A stretch of 64,000 nucleotides of DNA, taken from the NCBI GenBank assembly GCA_030490835.1, contig CM059973.1, forward strand, positions 51,836,008 through 51,900,007. The letters run 5' to 3'. Each line of letters starts with the position of its first letter. Within the stretch, counting starts at the first letter, position 1. Position numbers and translations under genes: made by a program. Of the stretch, positions 47,101 through 60,400 are shown piece by piece. The notes beneath the pieces are model-generated. The model did no database searches. It had not been told where the DNA came from and was given only the letters and a program-made list of their open reading frames with translations. The DNA is from Annona cherimola (lineage: Eukaryota; Streptophyta; Magnoliopsida; Magnoliales; Annonaceae).

Positions 47101-50100
47101 CTTGGGTGGCAAAACAAGTCAAGGTAGATGCTCCTAGCTATGACGGTCGTCTAGACCCTAATGCTTTCTTAGATTAGTTGGCAGACATGGAAGATTTTTT
47201 TTGTTGGTATGATATGGATGATGCCCAACGATTGAGACTTACAAAAATGAAACTTGTTGGGTCTGCCAAACGTTATTGGCAAGGGGGTTTAGGTGAAAGT
47301 CAACGCATAGGAGTACCTATCACAACATGGGCTGAAATGAAAGCTAAATTGCAAGAGAAATACTTTCCCGAATATCATCAGACTCAACTATTGGAACAAC
47401 TGGTTAACTTGAGACAAGGATCATTAAGTGTAATTGACTATCTTAATAAGTTTGAAGATTTAAAAATGAAATGTGGAATACAGGAAGATCCTTGGGTTAC
47501 ACGAACAAAGTTTATCAATAGTCTGAAACCAGAAATTAAAACTTTATTGAAATTGCATTCAGTTGTTTCTATGGAAGACACATATTATAAAGCTCTAGAA
47601 TTGGAAAATTTTCAAAAATCTTTCGCTAATAAACGTTTGATTCCACAAACTGGAGAGACGAGAGTATCCAAATTAAATTTTAATCTAACGTCTTTTCAAG
47701 GAACAACTAAACCATTGCCTGAACAATACACAAGCAGAGAAAAGAGTAATCCAGTTTCTCGATTTGATGCCATTGGCAAGCAGGTTAATGGTCCATGTTT
47801 TCGTTGTGGGGGTAAAGGTCATATTGCATCACAATGTCCTCAGCACACACTCACAATTAATCATGTAGAGGATCATGAAGATGTGACCATTGATCAAGTT
47901 GCTGAAACTTTTGAGAAACCATCAGATTGTGAACTTGATGGAGACTATAGCTATAATGAGGACTCACAATTAAATATTGTGTTGCATTTTGACTACTTCA
48001 AATAGTGATTGGAGACGTACAAATATATTTCATCAATATTTTAAATGTGGGAAAACAGTATGCAAGATTGTTATAAATGGAGGTAGTTTTATGAATGTGA
48101 TTGCCAAATCAGCTATAGCCAGATTGAATTTGAAAACTGAACCACATTCTCATCCATATCGTGTAGCTTGGGTAGACAAAACTGCACTTCCTGTTAATGA
48201 AAGATGCTTGGTTCCTATATCGATGGGTGATTATTCTGATCATATTTGGTGTGACGTGCTACCCATGGATGTGGCTCATATTCTTCTTAGTCGTCCATGA
48301 CTATATGACTTAAAAGTAATCCATTATGGGCAACCAAACACCTATATTATCAAGCATAATGGAAAATCTATTCTTTTGAAGTCTGCTAAACTTAAAGAAA
48401 GTGATAGATCCCACAAAGAGTCTCCAATTGATTCATCTAAAAAACGACCTTTGTATATTCTTACAAGAAAACAATTTGAAAAAGAAGGACAAGATTCAGA
48501 ACTCATTCTAGCTATAGTAGCCAAAGAGGACACAAATACAGCTCAAAAGAGAAACACTGGACTACACACTTCTCTGCCTATACCATATATTCTTTGGCAA
48601 GACATTAGTATGGACTTTATTCTCGGATTGCCTAAAATCTCTCGAGGATTTGATTCAATTCTTGTGGTAGTTGATAGATTTTCGAAAATGGATCATTTTA
48701 TCCCATGTACTAAATCTGTTTATGCTTCATATATTGCAAAATTATTCTTTACAGAAATTGTTAAGCTTCATGGTTTACCAACTTCCATCGTTTCTGATTG
48801 AGATGTTAAATTTGTAAGCTATTTTTGGAAAACATTGTGGAAACTTTCGGGTACCAAATTGAAAATTTCATCTGTTTTCATCTACAAACTGATGGCCAAA
48901 CTGAGGTAGTTAATCGGAGTTTGGGAAATCTGCTTAGGACTTTGGTGGGAGAACATATTGGAACTTGGGATTCTGTATTGGCTATTGCCGAATTTGCATA
49001 CAACAATTCAGTCAATTGTTCTACTGGGAAATCTCCTTTTGAAATTGTCCATGGTTATATTTCTCGAGCTCCCATCGTTTTAATTCCTTTACCCATTGAT
49101 ACCCGTTCATGTGGTATTGCTGAATCTTTTGCTCAACACATTCGAGATATTCATGCTGATATTAGAAGAAAGATTACTCTAAGTAATGAAAATTATAAGC
49201 TTGCTGCAGATGTTTATAGAAGAAAACAAGAGTTTGATGTTGGAGATTATGTCATGGTTCGTGTTCGTCCAGAAAAAAATCCTAAAAATTCTTTTAAAAA
49301 GTTGCATGCACGAGCCAATGGCCCCTTTCGTGTTTTAAGAAAATTAGGATCTAATGCATATGAACTTGATTTGCCTTCAGATATAAGAATTAGTTCTACT
49401 TTCAATATAGAGGATTTGTTTCCTTACCGAGGTACGTTTGAGCCTCCAAGTTTGTCTGCAGGAATTTCAACAGATAACAGTTCAACATCACCACATGTGC
49501 CTATACTTCCACGAGTACATCTACTTTTTCAAATCAGATAGAGAATATCCTACAAGATGAACTTGTCACTATTGGATCAGGCATTATGCAAAGATTTCTT
49601 GTCAAGTGGAAAAACAAGCTTGATTTTGATGCTACATGGGTTACTGAAGATGACCTACGCCATTCGGATCCGAATATTCTTGAGCAATATCAAAGTCAGA
49701 ACTCTCTAGTGGCGAGTTTTTCGAAGCCGGGGAGAATTGATGAAAATAGAAAGAAATTTTTCAAATCTGTCTATTCTAGGCATAAAAATTTTGTAAAAGG
49801 GAAATAATCCTAGGATATTTTAGAAAGATTTTATTTTGCTATTTTTAAAAAATATTAGAAGATTCCTAGGATATTTTAGAATCTATTTAAAATAAGCATG
49901 TATCTATTTTAAGTTTACGTAAGAAGTTTACTTAAAATATACAACTTCCTTTTCTAGAAGTATTTTCCTAGGATATTTTAGAATTTATTTAAAATACGCA
50001 AGTATCTATTTTAAGTTTACTTCCTTAAGAAGTTTACTTAAAATATATATTTCTTTTTCTAGAAGGATTTTATTTGCTAATATTAGGTGGTATGTTCACT

Positions 50101-53100
50101 TATAAATACAACTCTTGTAAGCTCTAAAGGGGATCAGTTTTGAGATTTATAAAAGTATTCTCTAGTTCTTTTTCTACTTGTTCTTGCTCTTCTCTCCTTG
50201 TTCATCTGTTCTGTATACCTTCTTTCTTTATTTTTCATCTCTAGAGGTTCCTTCCTCTTTCTTCTATTTTCTTTTCTACCTATCCTACATCATGACGTCT
50301 TTCTACTTAAAAAATAGGAAAAATTTCTGGCCATAGATACCATTTCATTAATTATGTAAAGTATATATACAAAGCCCTCAATTAAGTACCGGATCCACAA
50401 CTTGAAAATGAATACTTCATAGCAAAATGGAATTGTTATCAATTTGTGGTTGCCAAGGAAACACACCAATATACACAAAAAAAAACCACTTATAATGTTG
50501 ACCGTTCAACCAAGGACTCATTGACACACAACAACACCATAGTTCAACAACTCAATCAATCCCTAACATCCCCATATACAATCCTCTTGACACGAAACTG
50601 AACCAAATCATTCTTGGCTCTACTCATTGCACGTTCCTATTGTCCACATGATGCTTGATCTCTCTAGCATGTTTCCTAAAAATTCCACGTCTATTACCTA
50701 TGTATGGTAGTCATGCCTTGGGTATTATGGTTCAAAAAACTGACATGAATTTGATACAATCATATTTAGATTGGTATGAATTGCTACCTATACAAGATTC
50801 AAGGTTGTTTTAGGTTAGGGTTTGGAAAAGTGGGGTATTGGCTGATACGAGGTTATATTGGCCAATACAGGGGTGTATTATTGGTTGCATCAGCCAACTA
50901 TATCCGCAAAGGCTCATATGGGCTGAAGGAACAAAATAATTGGTACTTTTTAAAAAAAACCCCAAATGTCTTGTTTTCTTATCCAAAAACACTCATCCTC
51001 TCTACTCATGATATTTTATACAGCTTTGAAATTTTAGCTTTTAAAAAATTAAAAAGTGTTGTTTTTTTTTCAGTATATGTAATTCTATAGTATACATTAG
51101 AATCATTTATAGGTATAAAAATTCTGATTTCTTGTGTTCATTTGAAGTCTTGGATAAATTTCTTGATGTCTTTTTATGTGTGAATATGTTGAATGTTTTA
51201 GTTGTTTCATTACTGTTAGACTTCATCTGGTAAAAGGTAAAAAGAACTGTCAAACTTCCTGCATACTTTTTGATATGTTTTGACATTTTAACTATTTAAC
51301 TATTCTATTTTTTCATCATTACCTCTACATTATTATCATTTTTTAACATTTTTTATACCACTGCCTTATTTATTTTATCTTTAATTTCTTTACTACTTAT
51401 TATTACATCACATCACATCACTCTCTTTCTTTTAAAATTTTTCTTCCCATTCTCATTTCACCATTTTTTTTTTTTTATATCTTTTTTATTGTCAAACTAT
51501 TTTTCCCCCCTTCACTTTGAAGTTTGAACTTGATATTCCAACAATTGGTTACATATAATAATTATATTCAATTTGTTAGCTACTCACTAGTGAAAATGGA
51601 CTGAGACACCATTCTCTGTATGGGTAAAATGTAAAACACCGACATGTTCTTGCATTCCTCAATTTTTTGAAATTTTGATATATATATTTATATTTTTTAA
51701 AAAATGCTATTTATATTTTTAAAAAATACTGTCTAGTATGGTCTGATACAGTAGGCTGAATGATGTTTTTGGAGATGGTTTATATGCTCTCCAATACATT
51801 CAAAACCATGATGGGTACCTATTGTTGACATGGAATAGACCCATTAATGGATATCCATGTGTTACTAAACACTGAATGCGTTGGCAAATATTCAATATTA
51901 GTGATTAGAGTTGCTGACAATTTATTTGTTTTCTTGCATGCACATCAAACTTGTTATTGTTATGGGGCGTAACGTGGAGTATAAGACCTGTTGAACCTGC
52001 ATATTGCATCATTTGCTCGTATGCAAATAGAAACACGTCCACAATCACATCAATTCATGAATCTTTCGCAATATAAATGAAACATAAAGTATTTCTATCA
52101 TTAGTGCAGTCTGTGCCAACGCCATCATTATATCAAGGCAACGTAATCCCACATCACAATCCACTATCATGCATAACACACATCACATCTCCCATACAGT
52201 ATAAACATTCACATCCATCCACCTACCACATCTATCCATATCATACCAACAATCCCATAAATGATGACAAATAAACCTCCATGTTCAATTCAAATTGAAG
52301 CCAAGTAACCGAAATAAACATATACAACATGGGTTTATAAAAAACTTATACATAGTAAGCTCCTCTTCAAAAAAAACCTAGAGTTTGTCGTTATCAAGAA
52401 GGACATAACGATTGCTCACTTGAAAAATCTAAGACAACGACCATGGTTAATCTCAAATCAAACCAGTTTATGGGTAGGGTGGAGTAGGATTTTAAGAAAT
52501 AGGATTAAGGAAGGTCGAACTAAGAATTGAATCAAACTGACCCTAGTAGCACCCTCATTTATTGCATGAGCCAAATTTATTTTTTATTGTCATTACTGAT
52601 AGTTTCGCTCATCAATATAATTTTTAAAAGGTGATTTAAAATGTTTAGGTGAGAAATGAGTTTGCAGATGATTTTTTGGCTTTATTGAAAGAATGGGAGA
52701 AGCTATGCAATGAATTTGGTTTGAAAGGCACAAAAAAGATCCATGGGCAAAGCAATGCGGTTGACTTCGATGAGGAAGAAGAAGTTGACAATGTCAAAAA
52801 AGTCCCTGGTGAATTCGAGGTAGAAAAGTTCGTGGGTATTTGCTTTGGCAAGACGGATAACATCGACAAGCGTGGGTTAAAATTTAAGGTATGTTTTATT
52901 CTTAGTTCTATATTCTAGCCTCTTTGGTTGATTTGTCTAATAGATTAATATTACTCAAATTACATTTCTAATGTTTTGGTGTGATACATTGATGTCATTC
53001 TTACTTATATTTTCGTTGAATGATCTTATGTTCCTGTCCTGACATGAGTCCTTATTGGCAATTCTGTTTTATATTACCTTCTTTCAATTCAGATAACTAC

Positions 53101-56100
53101 CTGAAAAAATAACAAGGCAAAAGAAGGGTATAAATATGCATGACTATTTGAAGACAAGTTATGAAATGATTGTCATCCATATTCAAGGTAGCATATGTGA
53201 CTGTCTAATTTGATTTCCCCCAACAAATAGGTAATTTCCTAATCAAACATTTCACATTTAAGGTATGTTTGCTAAACATCAGAACTTTTTGAACTAAAAT
53301 TTTTCATCGTCTACAACTACTTTGTTTTTTAATTATTTTTTACATATTTCTATACAACTATTTTAATTTTAAAATCATTTCTACACAACTACCCATTTAA
53401 CTAACTTATTCATTTTAATTTTATTCTCTCTACTCCTCGTCATTGCTTCTATTATATCATATTATTTTCTTCCATCTAAAAATTCTCTCTACATTTTTTT
53501 TTTAAGCCACAAATTTTGAGTTGATATCCAGGTTATTTGCTTTCGACATGATTGCTACTGTCATCTTTTTTGCTAGTCACCAATACGATAAATAAGTGTA
53601 AAACGATATTTGTCTATCTATCTATATCATATCCGATAAACACTATCATATTACTATTTGTCAATACTATCTCCGATAAATTTGATAATATTTCTATTAA
53701 TTGATATCTTTTTGATGTTAATTTCTTGGAATAATGCTAGCAACTATATATAGATTTTTATGTTATTTTTGAGATGTTGATTTTAATTACTTTTAAAATT
53801 AATATTCTACTTATTAATATTTGAGACTATATTGTTTTACGTCACATATTTTCAATGTAGTGTTTATTTGTAAATAAACATTAAGAAAATTGGGATACAT
53901 TTATATTTAAATTTATCATTATTTATAAGAAAGGTTTGCTAATTTTAATATTTTTTTTTAATTTTTAAGTATTTTATTTACTGATAAAATTCTAGTAAAA
54001 AATGATATTATCTCCAATAAATATGGTAATATCTGTTTTCGGCTTACCAATAAATAGTTATTTTTAACTATATTAAGAACACTCGTTTAATCTAGAAAAC
54101 TCCTTAGCAAATAATGGGCATAGATTATTCACTCTTAAAACTTTCCTCATTGCATAAATCTCTAACTCGCTTGGTAAGGGGGACCAATTTGAAGCGTCCT
54201 ATACATTAATGAGAACTTTGAGATGCAGAGCTCATACCTCAGTTGTTTAACACATAAGACACACCAAGGCATAAGATGCATAGGTAAGGCGCGCATTATT
54301 GTTGCTTATAATTTTGCAAGCAAGGAATGTTATTATTCAGAAGGCAAAAAATATCTTAGATTGCAATCATTAAAATTAAAAAACACTATTCAAATGTACC
54401 ATTTAACTATTATATATATATATATTCTAATTTAGCAAACTGATATAATTAAAAAATAACATTAGATTTGTAATTCAAAAGAATACCAATTGTTGTTTTC
54501 CCATGCCATTTTTGTTTAATCTAGGCAACTCCTCAACTCACTGTTGACGTAAGATTCCACACACTTCATGATTTATTTTTCATCTAAATCTTTGACACAA
54601 TCAACAAGGCAACTCAAATGAAGTTGCCATCAACACTATAATGGAATCCCTGGAGTTGAAACTCATGCCTCTTTTGTTCACTCACATTGGGAGTGTTCTC
54701 TACACCATTGTAGTGTGAGAAGGAACCTGATGTTGAAACTTGAAACTTTACATCATATGGCCTCCACATCCATATTATTTGTCAAGGGGACGTGGTCAGC
54801 ATTCTATAGCATCATCCTTCAACACCCTTGTCAAGGGAACTTAGGTTCGACGCACTACAACTCTCATGGCTTTGGCCAACACATTTGTGTGAAATGCTAC
54901 TAGCTGCCTACATAATGTCCTTGAGATTACTTTACAAAAAATATGACGCTGGATGAGTAGAGGAAAAGATAGAAGAAAAAGAAGGATCATCTTAATGTGA
55001 TGAGAAGGAAGAAAAGAATAGGAATGGAAGAATTTACGATTTAGGAAAAGGCCAAAGTAGGGAATTTTATGCAAACATAATGAATGAATTGTCAAAATAA
55101 ATTGTCTTACAATGAGCCAAGTAGTCTTATTTATACAAAAGATAACTTAAGCAATAATAATATGAAGGCCTATTTAACAAGGAAACAAGGAAACTTATGA
55201 AATAATCAAACTTGTATAACAAGAAATAATTGGACATAGAAAGACATCTCTTGAAGCAATCTAAATCATTAATCAAATCAAAGCTATCAAATCTCGAAAA
55301 TAATAAAATCTTAATTAAAATAAATTTTAAAGTAACAAACCCTAATTTTTAGATAAAACCTTATAAACCTTGTTCATAGTCTGTCAAAATGACAAATGTT
55401 TTTGGTTCTTAAGCAGGGCGTGTTAGTCACTAGTGTATCCATTAGAGGTTTCCATTTTTCTAACACAACAACCAATGTAAAACTGAACATGTTCATGACA
55501 TTGTGTGAAGCATTTTTTACATGGATAAAAAGAAAATTCAAATTGAACTTATTACCATAGCTTATATTCTTGTGATGTGTTGCATTAACATTTGGAATTT
55601 TTTTCTTGCATTGGCTTTGGGCTTGTCTAGTCATGCAAACCAGGTTTATTCTATCTTTTATTTCATGATTTTTTTTTTGAAAGTTATTTTATGAAAACTT
55701 TGATTTGGCTTAGGTGCGTTGGAAAGGATATGGCTCTAGCGAAGATACATGGGAGCCTATAGAGGGATTAAGGTAGTGTTCTTTTTTTCTTTTCTTTTGT
55801 TTTTCGGATACTTTTCCATGGCATTGGGTTGCTTTTATGTTATGTAGTATATGATTTTGTTATGGGAAAATTTTCTTCAGTAAATGTAAAGAAAGCTTGA
55901 AGGACTTTGTCACCAAAGGTTATAAAGCAAGCATTCTACCTCTTCCAGTGAGTATCTTATATTGCTGGAACAAATTTTATTTGATATCTCATTGCTTATA
56001 TCATGTTAGAAATGTTGTTCCTTGCATTGTTCAGACCAATTTACATATTTTATTCGTATTTGTTTATGTATTTCAGGGTGATGTTGATGTTATTTGTGGA

Positions 56101-57411
56101 GGGCCTCCATGTCAAGGGATTAGTGGATTCAACAGGTTCAGGAGAACTGATGCGCCATTGGAAGATCCTAAAAATGAGCAAATGGTCGTTTATATGGATA
56201 TAGTACAGTACTTGAAACCCAAATATGCGCTGATGGAGAATGTAGTTGATATACTAAAGTTTGCAGGGGGTTTTCTTGGAAGATATGCATTAAGTCGCCT
56301 TGTTTCTATTGGTTATCAAGCAAGATTAGGAATAATGGCAGCTGGTTCATTTGGCCTGCCACAATTTCGTCTACGTGCTTTTTTATGGGGAGCTAGCCCT
56401 TTTCAGGTTAGTATAGTGATTTCATTACAGGCATGCTATCTATTAAAGTGGCATATACAATGTGCCTTTTTTTAGTTTTTATTTTCTTACTTCCTCTAAT
56501 CTTTACAGAAGTTGCCACCATACCCTTTACCAACCCATGATGTTGTTGTTCGTGGAAATATTCCAGTAGAATTTGAGGTCTGACATCCTTGTTGTTTGCA
56601 TTTGAATTTAGCTTTGTTATTCTTGAATTTTTGTATGATTTGTCTTCTATATACACAGCGATGTGTGGTGGGTTTTGATGAAGGCGAATCACATGATTTG
56701 GAAAAAGCTCTATTGCTCGGTGATGCAATTTCAGACCTTCCACCGGTAGGATTGTTAAAATTTGTTGTGTTATTCCTTTTTGGTAAGGAATTAGCTAAGG
56801 TTTTGTTGCTCACTATTTTTGATTTTGTTAAGTAGGTGACAAATAGTGAGGGGCAAGATGAGATGCCCTATGAAAAGCAACCCATAACAGAGTTCCAAAA
56901 GTATATCAGATTACAAGGGCATGGTGAGCATCATTGATTTGATTTTATATAAGAACCACTAGTTATTATATTGCATTTTTCTCTGCAAAACTCATCTCAT
57001 TCACAATCTTGTCCACCATATTGGTTGGTACATTAGTTGTTCAACTATTAGCATAGTACAACTAATAATTGTTTGCTATTTGAGGTACACAGAGTAAACC
57101 CTAACCTAATCTTAGTTCTCAGGTTGAGTTTATCTATGACTTAAAGTTGAGTTCGGGTTGGAATTCAAGTTGAGTCTTGGGTTGAAATTTAGGTTGAACA
57201 TCGAGTTATTATGGTTTTTCATTGCAAACTAAAGTTATGTTTGATTTTAAAGAAATAATCAAATTATCAAACCTAGTATTAAAAAGAAAACATCAAATTA
57301 TCAAACCTAGTATTAAAAAGAAAGCATCAAATTGTCAAACCTAATATCAAACTAATATATGTTTGAAGCATATTGCAACCTTAATTTACAATTAATGTCA
57401 CTGACAGGAAT

Positions 57412-57453
<42 letters not shown>

Positions 57454-60400
57454 AATAATAATAATTAAAAAGTAGAAATTCTTAAAAATTTCTAATCTAA
57501 TTATATTAAATTTCAACAAATAATTTTAAAAAATATCTTAACATCGCAAATGCTTTCAAAATTAGTGAATTAGGAATAGCCTCGACATCATTAAAAATTT
57601 AAATCATATTATGAATCTTTTTGAATTTCTATAGTAATCTATTAAAATTAATTCCAAATATGACCACATGTTTTACCCTTATTTCTAGATATGATCGCGT
57701 ATTTATTAAAATGACAAATATGACCAGACTTTTTGTTTGTAGCTCCAAATATGACAATGAGCTCATATGTTTTTCCAAAATACTCTTGGCTAACATCTAA
57801 ATGTCTCTCCTTTTTTCTCATATAAAGAATTATTTTTACAACATATTGGGGTAGCTTTGTATATAGGGATGTAACTCAGTTCATGAAACTTGGATTTCTC
57901 TCAACTTTATCCCTAAACCCCCTTTGTAAATTTAAACTCTAGCCCTTGTGCTATTTTGTAAATCAGGTTTGGGTTGAAATTCAGGGTAGAATTGGGTTAT
58001 CAAGTTTTCATTTGAGTTAAGAGTAACAAGTTTAAAGTTTCGTATAAATATATAATAACAACAAATCATAAGCAAACATAATAATATGTAGCTTAACTAA
58101 AATTTAAAAACTAATGTATAATATATCACTAGAAAGTTTTACCTTTGAAAATAAGATAAAGGAAGAAACTAATAAAAGTAAAAATAAATAATATAAATAT
58201 AAACATACATGTAAATGAAAATAGTTTAATTTACCTCTAATATAATTTCAACACGACAGACAAATGTTCAAACAAAAATACAAATAATATAAAATACATA
58301 AATATCATGAAATATTGTTTAGGTGTTATATACAGGGGGTGTTTGGCAATGACAAAAACTTTTCACCTAAAACTTTTCAATCTAAAACTTGTCATTCTCT
58401 ACAACTTTTCTATTTTTTAATTATTTTTTTACATCTTCCAACACAAACCACCCTACTTTTCAATCATTTCTACACAATTACCTATACAACTAACCTATCT
58501 ATTTTAACTTTATCCTCTTTACTCCTCATCATTACCCCTATCATATCACATCATTTGACAACTTTTATTCTTCAAAACTTTTCATCAAAAGTTTTATTCA
58601 TTCCCAAACACACCCACAATATATTTTATATTAAATATCAACAGGGGAATCAATTAAACTACAAAGGAGATTTTATAAGACTGTGATTATATGTAGTTGT
58701 TTGAGAAGATAATATTTTTAGTGGATGAGGGATTGCTTATTAAATTCATATCCTTCATTTAATAAATATTACATAAAAGGATATATGTAGAAAATACATT
58801 TTAAGAATTTATGTTTACAATATTGGGTTGGGGGTAAATACATGGTTCCAAAAATTGGCAACTAGGATCCGACATGATTGTATCGGATGCCACCTATAGC
58901 AGATACTAGGTCATTTTGTGTAAGGGTATGAAAACATGCCAATAGAAGGGTGCATCAATGGTCAACCACCTGTGTGGGTCAAAGCCCATACTGGCTATAA
59001 GAACAAAATGACTATTGGGCTCTTTTTTCACCCCAAACACCCTTTCATATCTTTAGTCATGATTTTTATATATCTTTTTCAGATTTAGAAATAAAAATAA
59101 TTGCTTTTTTCAGTTCTTCCAAATTACACACAACATCATTATGAAGGTGGATAAAAATAATGACACTAAGGATGGAGTAAATTAGATTTTCACATGGGGG
59201 AGGAGAAAGGGAATAATTTTGGGAAGTTGAAAATTTCTTAAATCATGTTATGATGAAATTGTAATAATATTGGGGTGTTTGTGATTTATGTCAAATAACG
59301 TGGGTTTATTTTCAAGTTTTCAAATAAGGGAGATACACTTACAACCAAAATTGAATAATGTTGATATTTTTGGAAGAATCTTATTTAAAAACTTCTTTAC
59401 TCACAGATGTCCTTGATGAATGCCAATTTAGAATCTCCTATGTAAGTGTTAGACAAATTTCACCCTAATTTTTCATTGTGTTAAATTTTTTTTTACATAC
59501 CAGTTGCTATGAAGGAATATCTTATAATTAAAAAAATTGAATGCCAATTTAGAATCCATGGTATAATATGTAGGCAAAAAATTCAGTCAGGCACAGTAGG
59601 CATATCTCAAGATGCAAGAAGCATGCTTCAGTAAGCCTTGACCCTATGCATGTTCCTTTAACAATAATGTGCCTTGTATCCTTATATCATTGCCTCTTTC
59701 CTGTGTTCCAAAAGGGATTGGAGATCATTCATCTTGAGAGACTGGTACCTTAGATAGAACATTGCAGGATCCCCTTGTTTGTGTTTATGGATGATTTTGA
59801 CTACAAAAGGTATTTGAGGATCATTTATGTTGTATGGTCCGTGCCTTTGATGTTTGTAGGATTTATGCCTTTGTGTGTTGTGTGCAGTGTGTAGTATCAT
59901 GATGTGATTGTTGAAGGAAGCTCATCTCTTGTGCATGATCTGCACTGCTGATCTGATCTTTACCCACACTCTGTCCTGATCATGGATTGAATTTTTTTAT
60001 TTTTTTTATTTTTAATGATGATATGCTGTTTCGCCTCATGCCCATGCAAAATCAAGAGTTTTGACCATGAATCATGTGCAAGACACGTTGTGTCTGTTTG
60101 TGCTAATTCAGAGGTGGTTTTTTCCTTTCCAGAGTTTGGTGACTCATTTGCCCCTATGAAAAAGAACAGCGAGAAACCAGTATTATTTGATCATCGTCCT
60201 CTCCAATTAAACGATGACGATTATCAAAGAGTGTGCCAAATACCTAAGAGAAAGGTCAGTTAATGTTTTTTTAGAAATTCTCATGTTTATAATTAGTCTT
60301 TTTTAGTAAAAATTCTTTTTATAAAAATGTCTAATAATAATGGTTGATCTTTTGACTAGGGTGCTAATTTTCGAGACCTTCCTGGTGTCAAAGTTCGCCC

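Larger units (their letters stand above)
45368..50292 (+). mobile_element. Ty3/gypsy-type retrotransposon lacking RT-RNase H
   Basis: LTRs 45368-46161 and 49738-50292, PBS, gag, protease, integrase and a chromodomain-like tail, flanked by an exact 5-bp duplication TGACG (45363-45367 and 50293-50297). The RT and RNase H regions are absent, and several stops interrupt the rest. Integrase with a chromodomain-like C-terminus suggests a chromovirus, a classification I infer. Confidence 0.9.
37086..52648 (+). other. intron 8 (15,563 bp), transposon-filled
   Basis: Contains, left to right, a dispersed repeat, a beta-tubulin pseudogene split by an antisense copia, a Mutator-type MITE, Tourist-like MITEs, a gypsy-type element and more repeat-like AT-rich DNA. 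Both splice sites (GTATGC at 37086; TTTAG before 52649) are intact and in phase. Confidence 0.88.
56924..60132 (+). other. intron 15 (3209 bp)
   Basis: No gene. Contains three tandem 39-bp units ATCAAATTATCAAACCTAGT (about 57256-57350), an (AAC)n(AAT)n microsatellite, a Tourist-like MITE and a diverged dispersed repeat at 58830-59040. Confidence 0.7.
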
